From Nocardioides dokdonensis FR1436 (GTDB taxonomy: Bacteria; Actinomycetota; Actinomycetes; Propionibacteriales; Nocardioidaceae): DNA of 64,000 nt. The position numbers and the translations under genes are program-made. Shown one piece after another: positions 41,701 through 49,452 of the stretch. How positions within the stretch are numbered: position 1 is the first letter of the stretch; the number at the start of each line of letters is the position of its first letter. Where the stretch lies: assembly GCF_001653335.1 (NCBI RefSeq), contig NZ_CP015079.1:4312708-4376707 (forward strand), in the 5' to 3' direction. A model generated the notes under the pieces. The model was not told the origin of the DNA. It did not search any database and saw nothing but the letters and a program-made list of their open reading frames with translations.

Positions 41701-44700
41701 CGACCCTGGTCCGGCCGCTCACCCCCACCGACATCCTCGAGTCGATGCTGGCCCGCGACGACGCCCAGCGGTCCGCGACCAGCCTGCTCCGCGAGCAGGC
41801 CGACCCGGCCACCCGGCTCGGCGAAGCCGCCCAGCGCTACCTCGACAGCCTCTACGTCGCCGCCGAGGACCTGCTGCGCCACGACACCACCACCGGCGTC
41901 GACGGCACCACGGTCAACATGGTCGACGCGCTGGACACCGCCGTCGAGACACTGACTCCCGGGCTGTCCGATGAGGCCGCCTGGCCCACCCTGCGCGCCC
42001 ACCTGCTGCTGCTCGGCGCGGCCGGCGAGAACCCCGTCGAAGCGCTCCGGGCCGCCGCCGGCGACCGGGAGCTGGAGAGCGCACGCGACCGTGCCGCGGT
42101 CCTGGACTGGCGCCTGGACGCCTCCGGCCTGCGCAACGCGGGCGCCGGCCCGCTCCCGTGGATGCCCGGGATCCCGGCACGTCTGGCCGAGGACCCGCAC
42201 TGGGGTGCCTACCTCGCCCAGCGCGCGCACCTGGTCGAGCAGCTCGCCGACCAGGTCCACACCCGCGCCTCCGAACAGGCCTCGCTGCCGGTGTGGGCCC
42301 AGAACGGCATCCGCCCCGAGGCCACCACGGTGGCCGACGTCGAGGTCTGGCGCGCAGCCATGCAGGTCCCCGCCGACGACCGGCGACCGACCGGCGCCCC
42401 GCAGCTGCAGAAGGCACCGGCGACCTGGCAGCGGCGACTCAACCGGGCCGTCAGCGGTGACCACACGCCGGCCCTCAAGGAATGGCGCCAGCTGCTCTAC
42501 TCGCTCGCCCCGCAGGTCCGCGACGACGAGTTCACCCCGCTCCTGGCCGAGCGGCTGGCCGCGATGTCTCGCGCCGGCGTCACGGCTCACGAGCTGCTGC
42601 GCACCGCCGCCGCACCCGATCACCCGGCGGGCGCGCTGCCCGACGAGCTCGCCGCGGCCGCGCTCTGGTGGCGCATGGCCCGCCACCTCACACCCGCGGT
42701 CGCCGCCCAGATCGGCGACGGCTCCCACGGCGAGAGCGTCACCACCGACTGGGCGCCGCGGCTCGCGGACCTGTTCGGTCCCGAGCGCGCCGCGAGCATC
42801 CAGGCCAGCACCTGGTGGCCCGCGCTGGTCTCCAACGTCGACCAGGGCCTGCAGCGCGGATGGCAGGTCGAGGCCCTTCTGGGCGCCGGCCGGGCGCTGC
42901 CGAGCGACGGCTGGGAGGGCGTCGACGAGTGCCAGGCACTGGTCTGGCGGACCTCGATCGCGCTGGAGACCGCTCCCGACGAGCACGCGCACGAGTACCA
43001 CTTCGAGGAGCCGCCCGCGGACCTGTGGGAGGGCATCGAACCCGACCAGGCGATGTTCGTCGACCAGTCCGACGACATCCCGTGGCCGCTTGCTGAGGAC
43101 CCCGACACGGACCTCGAGCCCCCCGTCGACCTGGTCGACGAGCACCAGGTCGACGCGCTCGAGGAGGACCTAGTCGACGTCGACGAGGACCAGAACATCG
43201 AGAGCGACCTGACGCTGGCCGCCTACATCCGCGACCTCGGCGGCACCCGGCTGGAGCCCACCGACGCCGATATCCGGCTCATGTACCAGCGGGCCGAGGA
43301 GTGGCACTCCTCCCCCGTCACGCGTGAGCGCATGGTCGAGATCAACGAGCTCACACAGACCTTCTTCGAGTCCCGGTTCACCGACTCGTGGGGCCGCGAC
43401 TACCTCACCGGCCGGTTCGGCGTCGACCTCGCCGGCGACGAGCGGTTCCGCCCCGGTCAGGCTCCGGCCGGCTGGACCAACCTGGTCGACCACCTCCGCG
43501 GCCGCGGCGTCAGCGACGCCGAGATGCTCGCCACCGGCGTCGCTGTGGAGGCACGGACTGGTCGCCTCATCGACCGGTTCCGTGACCGCGTGATGTTCCC
43601 GGTGATCCACCAGGGCGAGGTGCTCGGCTTCGTCGGCCGCCGCCGCCCCGATCTCACCGATGACGACAAGGCCGGACCGAAGTACCTCAACACCGCCGAC
43701 ACTCCGCTGTTCCACAAGGGCGCGCAGCTGTTCGGTGTCGTCGACGAAGTGCTCGCCGAGGGCGCCGTCCCGGTGATCGTCGAGGGCCCGATGGACGCGG
43801 TCGCCGTTACGATCGCCAGCGCCGGCCTCTACCTCGGCGTGGCCCCGCTCGGCACGTCCCTGACCGATGAGCAGGCCGCCCAGTTGGCCGCCGTCGGCCG
43901 CGACCCGATCGTGGCCAGAGACGCCGACCTGGCGGGCCAGGTCGCGGCCGAGCGCGACTTCTGGATGCTGACCCCGCACGGCATGGACCCCGGCTACGCC
44001 CGGTTCCCCGACGGACTCGACCCTGCCGACCTGCTCGCTCAGCGCGGCCCGGCCGCGCTCACCGCTGCGGTGGCCAGCGGCCAGCCCGCCTTCCGGTCCC
44101 TGGGCGACCAGCTCCTCACCGAGCGGCTCGACAACCCCCTCGGCGCCGAGCAGGGGCCGGTGGCCGCCATGCGGGTCATCTCGGCCCGTCCCAGCCGGGC
44201 CTGGGAGCCGGGCGTCAACCAGGTGCGCGCACGGCTGCAGCTCTCCCAACTGCAGGCCGGCCGGGACCTGCGGGACGCGGTCAAGACGTGGGACGCCGAC
44301 CCGCGGAAGGCTGCGCTGGCCGAGCTGCACAAGAGCAGCGAGGTCCGTGCCCGACTCTCGGCCGCGGACGAGAAGACGCCGGCCGAGCGGTGGGCGCCGC
44401 TGGCCCGCGAGCTCGACCCGCGCCTGCTCGAGCAGGGCGACTGGCCGGCCACCGCAGCGATGCTGCAGCAGGCCCACGAGCACGGTCACGACGTCGGCGC
44501 CGCCACCCGTGCCATCGTCGCCGAGAAGCCCCTGGGCGACAGCCCCGCACGCGACCTGCGCTACCGGATCGTCTCCCGTCTGGAGATCCCGATCGACACC
44601 GACGAGAGCATCCCGGCGCCGACCACGTCGCAGGGAGCCGCGCGCGACCGGCAGGACGTCAACCGCCCGCGGCCGCCGCGGCGCGGCACTCCGCGACGCT

Positions 44701-44702
44701 GA
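38793..44702 (+). CDS. MobF relaxase-helicase-primase fusion (about 1969 aa)
   Basis: Initiates and drives DNA transfer. Residues 1-430 are a TrwC-type relaxase: N-terminal tyrosines in GSGYDYLTRQV (Tyr12, Tyr14) and the metal-binding His motif DLHTHVAVANKV (about 274-285). Residues about 560-1000 are a RecD/TraI-like helicase: Walker A IAPAGSGKTTAM (about 606-617), Walker B VVIDEAGMAD (about 685) and QLYTMMTRGAHANHVY. After a long helical region and an acidic stretch, residues about 1500-1760 resemble DnaG: FFESRFTDSWGRDYL, FVGRRRPD, PKYLNTADTPLFHKG and the TOPRIM-like VIVEGPMDAVAV (about 1662-1673). The ATG at 38793 is chosen over the in-frame GTG 38781. The frame is intact over 5.9 kb. Confidence 0.92.
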   Translation: MSLHKLTAGSGYDYLTRQVAAMDATDKGHTGLASYYTEKGETPGVWVGSGMEGIEGLDAGDIVTADHMQSLFGSGHHPLATQRTKELDLRIGRDEAERPTEADYKTAARLGTPYKVYDNDISPFRIEVAKRIAALNEAAGLPGDYPVPAAERARIRTEVAAEFFRAEHGREPADARELAATIAKHSRPKTNAVAGYDLTFSPVKSVSTLWAISDPKTAAVIERAHQAAVKDALNFIETKALFTRQGTNGVRQVDVRGLVATAFTHRDSRAGDPDLHTHVAVANKVQTLDGKWLAIDGRPLHKAVVSASETYNTALERHLVDALGVRFEERPNQDARKRPVREIVGVDPDLNRRFSKRRASVEDRRKILAAAFQATHGRPPTPVETIQLSQQATLETREAKHEPRSLAEQRETWNREAVEVLGTPQRVKQMVHGALNPKGAARSLADSAWFAKTTDRIVATMEGGRSTWQYWHVYAEAQRQVRAANVPTNQVSQVVDLLVSEVLDGHSVSMARPWDTISEPVQLRRADGSSVYTQAGADLFTSSKVLAAEQRLVDAAGRPDGYAVEASSVDLALLESTANGITLNAGQATLVREMATSGARLQLAIAPAGSGKTTAMRALASAWTDGGGTIIGLAPSAAAADALRSQIDTQTDTLAKLTHSLEQARQTGAAMPDWVAGIDSPTLVVIDEAGMADTLSLDAAVSYILERGGSVRLIGDDQQLSAIGAGGVLRDIQATHGALQLTELVRFTDPAEGAASLALRDGKSEALGFYLDRDRVHVGDLATMTEEVFAAWQADRAAGLDSIMLAPTRDLVSELNQQARAHRLDGIDPADVASSGPVRRLADGNEASIGELIITRENDRRLRTSATDWVKNGDRWTVLEIHDGGDLTVQHTQHGRTVRLPSEYVAKATELGYACTVHTAQGVTADTMHGLTTGTESRQQLYTMMTRGAHANHVYLEVVGDGDPHSVTHPTLVRPLTPTDILESMLARDDAQRSATSLLREQADPATRLGEAAQRYLDSLYVAAEDLLRHDTTTGVDGTTVNMVDALDTAVETLTPGLSDEAAWPTLRAHLLLLGAAGENPVEALRAAAGDRELESARDRAAVLDWRLDASGLRNAGAGPLPWMPGIPARLAEDPHWGAYLAQRAHLVEQLADQVHTRASEQASLPVWAQNGIRPEATTVADVEVWRAAMQVPADDRRPTGAPQLQKAPATWQRRLNRAVSGDHTPALKEWRQLLYSLAPQVRDDEFTPLLAERLAAMSRAGVTAHELLRTAAAPDHPAGALPDELAAAALWWRMARHLTPAVAAQIGDGSHGESVTTDWAPRLADLFGPERAASIQASTWWPALVSNVDQGLQRGWQVEALLGAGRALPSDGWEGVDECQALVWRTSIALETAPDEHAHEYHFEEPPADLWEGIEPDQAMFVDQSDDIPWPLAEDPDTDLEPPVDLVDEHQVDALEEDLVDVDEDQNIESDLTLAAYIRDLGGTRLEPTDADIRLMYQRAEEWHSSPVTRERMVEINELTQTFFESRFTDSWGRDYLTGRFGVDLAGDERFRPGQAPAGWTNLVDHLRGRGVSDAEMLATGVAVEARTGRLIDRFRDRVMFPVIHQGEVLGFVGRRRPDLTDDDKAGPKYLNTADTPLFHKGAQLFGVVDEVLAEGAVPVIVEGPMDAVAVTIASAGLYLGVAPLGTSLTDEQAAQLAAVGRDPIVARDADLAGQVAAERDFWMLTPHGMDPGYARFPDGLDPADLLAQRGPAALTAAVASGQPAFRSLGDQLLTERLDNPLGAEQGPVAAMRVISARPSRAWEPGVNQVRARLQLSQLQAGRDLRDAVKTWDADPRKAALAELHKSSEVRARLSAADEKTPAERWAPLARELDPRLLEQGDWPATAAMLQQAHEHGHDVGAATRAIVAEKPLGDSPARDLRYRIVSRLEIPIDTDESIPAPTTSQGAARDRQDVNRPRPPRRGTPRR

Positions 44703-44768
44703 CTGGACGGACTGTCCGGCTTCCGTCAGTAGTCTTGGGCGCCCACTCCCCCGGCCGATCAAGGTGTC

Positions 44769-44876
44769 ATGTCTGCCACGAAGCGACCCCGGCGTGCGAC
44801 GCGCGCTCAGGTGCGGCAGTTCCTTGCCGTCGCCGGCTACGCAGGTACCCCGCCGGACGAGCTGGTCGACGCGTAG
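44769..44876 (+). CDS. Small basic peptide (35 aa), possibly 5' part of next gene
   Basis: ATG 44769: basic start SATKRPRRATRAQVRQFLA, then GYAGTPPDELVDA and TAG. The next gene is in the same frame 9 bp later, so this may be the N-terminus of that gene cut by one amber codon (VDA-stop-VDLV). Confidence 0.35.
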   Translation: MSATKRPRRATRAQVRQFLAVAGYAGTPPDELVDA

Positions 44877-44885
44877 GTAGATCTG

Positions 44886-45266
44886 GTGGGCGCCGCAGGG
44901 CGCCCCGGGCTGCCGCGGCACCGGCTGGCGGTGCATCTGACCGCGCAGTCTCCGGGCTGGGTCGCCCCCGCAATAGACGTCTTCGAGACAGGGTGGCGAG
45001 AGCAGCAGCAGGCGCGCGAAGAGGCCGCCGCCACCGCGCGGACCGCAGTCGATCGTGACGCCGAGCGGGCCAAGGCGTACGTCGCCGGCGTGTGGGAACG
45101 CACCGGCGCCGGCCCGACGTGGACCGAGCTCGGTGACGCGCTCGGCTGGGCGCCGGCCTTGCGGGAGCGGATCATCCGGACTCTCGCGCGTGAGGGAGTG
45201 CTGTCCTACAGCCCCGAGCCGCGGTCGCTGGCCGTGGCCGGTGGTGCCGGCGGCGTCGAGGGCTAG
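44886..45266 (+). CDS. Hypothetical protein with winged-helix-like C-terminus (126 aa)
   Basis: GTG start. Helical, with QQQAREEAAATARTAVDRDA, then GPTWTELGDALGWAPALRER and IRTLAREGVLSYSPEPRSL, which read like a small winged helix-turn-helix. In frame with the 35-aa ORF upstream through a TAG at 44874-44876. It lies after the relaxase gene and is convergent with the M48-type protease gene (4-bp overlap). Confidence 0.55.
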   Translation: MGAAGRPGLPRHRLAVHLTAQSPGWVAPAIDVFETGWREQQQAREEAAATARTAVDRDAERAKAYVAGVWERTGAGPTWTELGDALGWAPALRERIIRTLAREGVLSYSPEPRSLAVAGGAGGVEG

Positions 45267-46084
45267 TCGGCCGCCTGGTCGACCAGGTGGCGGCGCATGG
45301 CGGCGAGCCGTGCCTGCGGCTCAGGGTGGGTGGCGAACCAGCGTCGCTCGAGCCGCGCCCACGCTCGGCCGAGACCACCATCAGGCAGCAGCCGGGCGAC
45401 GTTGTCCTCGTAGAACCGCATCAGCTCGGCGGCCGCGTCCAGGTCACGCGTCAGGTCGACGGCGAACAGATCGGCGGCGATCTCCTCCCGCCGGTCGAAG
45501 GCGACGCGCAAGCCCAGGAACGCGACGGCGGCAGTCATCGTGGCCAGCATCGCCGGGCCGGCCAGCTGCGGCGCAGCCGCGAGCGCCGTGATCGTGAGGC
45601 CGCCGCCGGCGAGCACGAGCACCAGGTAGCCGAGCAGCCACGCGTAGTGCGCCGCGGCCGAGGTCCGATCACGTCGGATGACGTGGGCGAGCTCGTGGGC
45701 AGCCAGGCTCTGCACCGCGGCACAGCTGAGCCCGGTGAGTGCGGCCCGTGCGAACACCACGGTGGCCGGGTGTCCCGCTCGGAAACGGGTCACCGCCAGT
45801 CCGCCGTCGCCCACGACGCGGTCCGCGTCGCCGGTAGGCGCACCGAGGATCGCGACGACGTCGGTGCCAGGCGCTGCGATGTCCGCGAGCTCCGCGACGG
45901 CCGCCATCGCCGCGGCGGCCCGCTGCTGCAGCGCCTGGTCGACCGGCTCGGCGCCGCGGCGGGTGCGCCAGCCCTCCGACCAGGCGACCAGGACCTTGGC
46001 CAGCGTCGCGACCACCAGGACGGCGCCACCCAGGTAGGCGATCGCCGCGACGATGAGGAGGGCGTAGGCCACGGGGTCGGGCAT
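45263..46084 (-). CDS. M48/M56-type membrane zinc metallopeptidase
   Basis: 273 residues. One helix at the N-terminus, the zinc motif LAAHELAHVIRRD (about residues 128-140), two helices, then EEIAADLFAVDL carrying the third ligand and a C-terminal RRWFATHPEPQARL (HPxxxxR) typical of HtpX/Ste24-like M48 enzymes. It could process membrane proteins or a transfer signal; no BlaI-type partner is adjacent. The gap 46085-46231 has no gene. Confidence 0.85.
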   Translation of the reverse strand: MPDPVAYALLIVAAIAYLGGAVLVVATLAKVLVAWSEGWRTRRGAEPVDQALQQRAAAAMAAVAELADIAAPGTDVVAILGAPTGDADRVVGDGGLAVTRFRAGHPATVVFARAALTGLSCAAVQSLAAHELAHVIRRDRTSAAAHYAWLLGYLVLVLAGGGLTITALAAAPQLAGPAMLATMTAAVAFLGLRVAFDRREEIAADLFAVDLTRDLDAAAELMRFYEDNVARLLPDGGLGRAWARLERRWFATHPEPQARLAAMRRHLVDQAAD

Positions 46085-46231
46085 GGCTCTAGGCCTTGAC
46101 GGCCGCAGTGGCGGGATCGCTCAGAATCGCTCGGAGACAACGCGCTGGCGCCACCGTGCCCGGTAGGCCGGGTTCCCGGTCTCTCAGCGGCGTTCTGAGG
46201 CCGATTCGCGCACCGGGTGCAGGCGTCGGCA

Positions 46232-46600
46232 TCATCTCGACGCGGTGGGAGCGAGTCCCACATCGTGCGCCGGCGTCGTCGACACAGGCGCACGGTCCTC
46301 GGCCGCGCGGCCGCGGGCGGCTGTCGCGGGCTCCTCGAGGTCCTCGCTCGGCTCCACCAGCTGGCGGTGCTCCTCGGCGCTGGGGACGCCGTAGCGACGC
46401 TCGGCCATCGCCTCGACCTGCGCCACGGCGTTCCACACGTGTTCGCCGGAGCTGTGGGAGTAGCAGGCGTTGAGGTGCTCGCGCGCGTGGCCGAGCTCCT
46501 TCTTGCTCGAACGCGGGTGCTCGCCGAGGGCCTTGAGAGCGCGCTGCGCGCGACCGATGGCCTCGGAACGCTCCTTCGTCTGCATCGTTGCCTCTGTCAT
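46232..46600 (-). CDS. Hypothetical protein (122 aa)
   Basis: Two adjacent starts (46600, 46585). Helical N-terminal half (SEAIGRAQRALKALGEHPRS and AREHLNACYSHSSGEHVW), Ala/Glu-rich tail. Overlaps the upstream gene by 4 bp. Unrecognised; part of the coupling-protein operon. Confidence 0.6.
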   Translation of the reverse strand: MTEATMQTKERSEAIGRAQRALKALGEHPRSSKKELGHAREHLNACYSHSSGEHVWNAVAQVEAMAERRYGVPSAEEHRQLVEPSEDLEEPATAARGRAAEDRAPVSTTPAHDVGLAPTASR

Positions 46601-47295
46601 TCCCTCGGTCCCTTCTCAGTTCGGGTGCGCGGCTGCGCACCGAGCGGGTCGTCCTTGATCTCGCCGGTGTCCAGGTCGACCTCGACGAGACGCGGTCGAC
46701 CGACCGGCTCGGGCTGCTCATACGCCCGTCGGCTGGCGGGCAGCGCGTCGACGTCGTGGGCGAAGGCGTTCTCGCGCCGCTGGGTGCTGGCCTCGCCCAG
46801 GTGCTCGTTGTGTCGCGGCTTGGCCGGCCAGTTCTTGTGCTCGTCGTCGCAGTGGGCCCGCAGCCTGTTCCGCATGCGGTCGGTGAAGCCGGGCAGGCAG
46901 TAGCGGTGCCACTCCTCGAGCGCGTCGCTGGTCATCGCCAGTCCGGCGCGGCGGCGCTGGTCGGCCAGCACCGCGATCTCGTGGACCAGGTGCGGGTGCA
47001 GTGGCCAGCAGCTGGGGATGAGCCCGGAGACGTCCCAGGTGTACTCGCGGTTGAGCCAAGCCACGACATCCTCGAGCCACTCCCACAGCTGGTGCCGCAG
47101 CTCGGGGTCCAGGCACATGGCCGGCTCCCAGGGCCGCGGCAGCAGGGCGTGGTTGCCCAGGACCTTCTTCTGCTCCTCGGTGCCGTTGATGGCGATGTGG
47201 AGCTCGCGGTAGGCCAGCCGGACCCGCTCGCCGGGCACGGGGAACGGGAACACCATCGGGCTGGGTGCGGCCCGTCGGGCCTGTTCGGTCGTCAC
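46597..47295 (-). CDS. Hypothetical protein of the transfer operon (232 aa)
   Basis: Begins at GTG/ATG overlap with the coupling ATPase stop. Features RLAYRELHIAINGTEEQK, LWEWLEDVVAWLNREYTW, IPSCWPLHPHLVHEIAVLAD and EWHRYCLPGFTDRMRNRL. The aromatic-rich core is like small proteins encoded after actinobacterial coupling proteins, where it may help substrate recruitment. Family not recognised. Confidence 0.6.
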   Translation of the reverse strand: MTTEQARRAAPSPMVFPFPVPGERVRLAYRELHIAINGTEEQKKVLGNHALLPRPWEPAMCLDPELRHQLWEWLEDVVAWLNREYTWDVSGLIPSCWPLHPHLVHEIAVLADQRRRAGLAMTSDALEEWHRYCLPGFTDRMRNRLRAHCDDEHKNWPAKPRHNEHLGEASTQRRENAFAHDVDALPASRRAYEQPEPVGRPRLVEVDLDTGEIKDDPLGAQPRTRTEKGPRE

Positions 47296-48770
47296 AGCTC
47301 ACTCCTTGTTGGTTCGGTCTCGTCGTCGACGAAGCCGAGGCGGCGCGCCTCGACGAGGGCGGCGGTGGCCCGGGCCTCGGGGGTGATGACCATGCGGCGG
47401 TCGTTGGTGAGCCGCGCGCGCAGCGTCCGCTGGTCGGCCAGGAGCCGCTCGCCGGCCTTGCCCTCCACGCAGCGGTGCAGCTTGGCGATGATCGGCTTGC
47501 CGTTCTCGGCGATCACCAGTGCCCGTCGCTCGGGGAGCTGGCGGACCTCCTCGGGACGCATGATGGGGATGTCGTCGCCGGAGAAGTTGCGGCTACCGCC
47601 GTTGAACCCCCCGGTGGAGTGGGTGACGCGACCGATGCGGACTGTTCCGAGCAGGTCGGAGATCTCCTGGTTGAACGCGACGTCCTTCGACCCGCCGAAC
47701 ATCACCAGGGTGTTGGTGAGCCCGAGCAGTGCCCGGGCCTCGTGCTCGCCGAAGATGCTGGTCAGCTGGGGACGAGTCTGGGCGGCCCAGATGAACGACA
47801 GGCCCAGGGCGCGCTCGTTGGCCATCCGGGTGCGCAGGGTCGGCAGCGGTGCGGTCGATGGCAGCTCGTCGAGCACCGAGACCAGCGGCGGGCACAGCCG
47901 GCCGCCCCACGGTGAGCTGTTGGCCAGCAGCAGCCCGGTGTCCAAGACGTGCTCGGCCACCGCGGTCATCAGCGGGCTGGCCGAGGCGTAGGGGTCTTCG
48001 CGGCCCAGGAGGTAGATGGTGCCGCGTCGACGGATCACGTCGGCCAGGTCGGTAGCCGGGTGCCCGTGGCTGGGGACGCAGCGGCGGCGGATGTCGGCCT
48101 GAAAGAACAACGACACCGCCTGCTGCACCGTGGTGATCGTGTTGCCGGCGGTGCGGTCGTCGCCGTTGAGCGCCCCGTGCAGCAGGCCGTGCCAGAACGG
48201 CTCGGCGTGCGGGTGCCGGCGCAGGATCTCCATCGGCTGGCTGGCCGCGGTCGGGTTCGCGACCCACTGCAGGACGTCCTCGAGGGTCTTCCCGGTCAGG
48301 GCCGCGGCGTGGAAGTAGCCCTGCAGCACCTTCGCCGACTCCGCGGCGTAGAACCGGGCGGCATCGTCCCCGGTGCCGCCGGTGATCGCACCCTTGACGG
48401 TGCCGGCGGTGAAGGCCTTGGCTCGCCGCTCGGCGACCTTGGGGTCCACACAGCCGGCGATCGGGTCCCAGATCAGCTCGTCGACGACGCCCTCGGCCAG
48501 CCCGAACGGGTCGAGGACCACGCACGGCCGGTCGTCGCGGGAGCGTTCGGTGAGGCTCAGCACCAGGTCCTCGACCTTCGTCAGGGTGACCAGGGCAGCG
48601 CCCGGGGCACTGAGCAGCGCCGGGGTGAGCAGGTCGAGGGTCTTGCCGGAGCCCTGCGGGCCAATGACGCCGGCGGTGCGGTCCCACGGCACCCACAGCT
48701 CGCCGCCACGCGGCTCGTGCGCGTCCCCGATGCGCCAGCCCACGTCCCACGGGTTAAACCTCAGCTTCAT
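47292..48770 (-). CDS. Type IV coupling protein ATPase (VirD4/TraG-like)
   Basis: 492 residues from ATG 48770 (AGGAGGAG upstream). Walker A GVIGPQGSGKTLDLL (about 37-44), VVLDPFGLAEG, Walker B region PLVSVLDELPSTAPLPTL and the coupling-protein segment LSFIWAAQTRPQL, followed by TNTLVMFGGSKDVAFNQEIS. It links the relaxosome to the secretion channel. It lacks its own membrane helices; these are supplied by the gene before it, which overlaps by 4 bp. Confidence 0.9.
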   Translation of the reverse strand: MKLRFNPWDVGWRIGDAHEPRGGELWVPWDRTAGVIGPQGSGKTLDLLTPALLSAPGAALVTLTKVEDLVLSLTERSRDDRPCVVLDPFGLAEGVVDELIWDPIAGCVDPKVAERRAKAFTAGTVKGAITGGTGDDAARFYAAESAKVLQGYFHAAALTGKTLEDVLQWVANPTAASQPMEILRRHPHAEPFWHGLLHGALNGDDRTAGNTITTVQQAVSLFFQADIRRRCVPSHGHPATDLADVIRRRGTIYLLGREDPYASASPLMTAVAEHVLDTGLLLANSSPWGGRLCPPLVSVLDELPSTAPLPTLRTRMANERALGLSFIWAAQTRPQLTSIFGEHEARALLGLTNTLVMFGGSKDVAFNQEISDLLGTVRIGRVTHSTGGFNGGSRNFSGDDIPIMRPEEVRQLPERRALVIAENGKPIIAKLHRCVEGKAGERLLADQRTLRARLTNDRRMVITPEARATAALVEARRLGFVDDETEPTRSEL

Positions 48771-49372
48771 CGCTCCTCCTCCTTCGTCCGGCGGCCGTTC
48801 AGGAGCCACGGGCTGAGCCCGTGGCCGAGCTGCGGCCCGGTCTGTTCGGTGAGGTCGCCGGCGGTGCGCTGAACGGGTGCCCCCGTGGCGGTGGCGTGCT
48901 TGCCGTAGAGGTCGGGGCGGACGATGCCGGCGACCTTGCGCAGCCGAGTGACGCCCAGGATCTTCTCGGCCTCTGCGGCGGTGGCCATGCCGCGCATGCG
49001 TCCCGGGCCCCACCGCTGGTAGGCCCAGACGCCGACCCAGATGCTGGCGCTCAGCAGCGCGACCTCGGTCATCGCGAGGCTGACCCACACCAGGCCGCGG
49101 CCAGCCAGGCCGTCCGGTGTCGGTGTGGGCAGGCCGGCGTCGGCGTGCCCGCCGACCACGCCGGGGAGGCTGGTCCAGAAGGCGGTGCCGATCGGTGAGG
49201 GGAACGCGCCGGCGTTGGCGTCGGGCCAGGTCCAGCCGGCGCCGGTAAGTAGGTTCGCGACGGAGCGGCCCAGCTGGATGCCGATCACGACGACGAACAG
49301 GGCCGCCAGGGCCACGGCTACAGGGATCTCCCAGGTCCAGGGGTAGGGGTCGCGTCGTCGCTCTCGCTGCAT
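48767..49372 (-). CDS. Membrane subunit paired with the coupling ATPase
   Basis: 201 residues. One helix near residues 15-38, an extracytoplasmic loop of about 50 residues, a second helix (VSLAMTEVALLSASIWVGVW), then a soluble tail with AEKILGVTRLRKVAGIVRPD. This is the usual membrane part of VirD4/TraG placed in a separate gene. Overlaps the ATPase by 4 bp. 36-bp element 4 is 44 bp upstream. Confidence 0.75.
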   Translation of the reverse strand: MQRERRRDPYPWTWEIPVAVALAALFVVVIGIQLGRSVANLLTGAGWTWPDANAGAFPSPIGTAFWTSLPGVVGGHADAGLPTPTPDGLAGRGLVWVSLAMTEVALLSASIWVGVWAYQRWGPGRMRGMATAAEAEKILGVTRLRKVAGIVRPDLYGKHATATGAPVQRTAGDLTEQTGPQLGHGLSPWLLNGRRTKEEER

Positions 49373-49416
49373 TGGATTCCACCTCCAGGAATCGTGGGTG
49401 GTCGAAGTTCTGGCTG

Positions 49417-49452
49417 GTCACCTATGTGTCGGGAGGGCCCGGCAGCGATCAC
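49417..49452 (-). promoter_or_regulatory. 36-bp repeated element, copy 4
   Basis: GTCACCTATGTGTC...GGCAGCGATCAC, nearly identical to copy 1 (31 of 36). It lies before the coupling-protein membrane subunit gene and its last bases overlap the stop of the 1047-aa gene. Confidence 0.65.

Noticed and set aside
41061..44936. Long minus-strand open frames opposite the relaxase gene
   Set aside because: Shadows of the 5.9-kb relaxase frame; no family motif and composition typical of antisense GC-rich frames.
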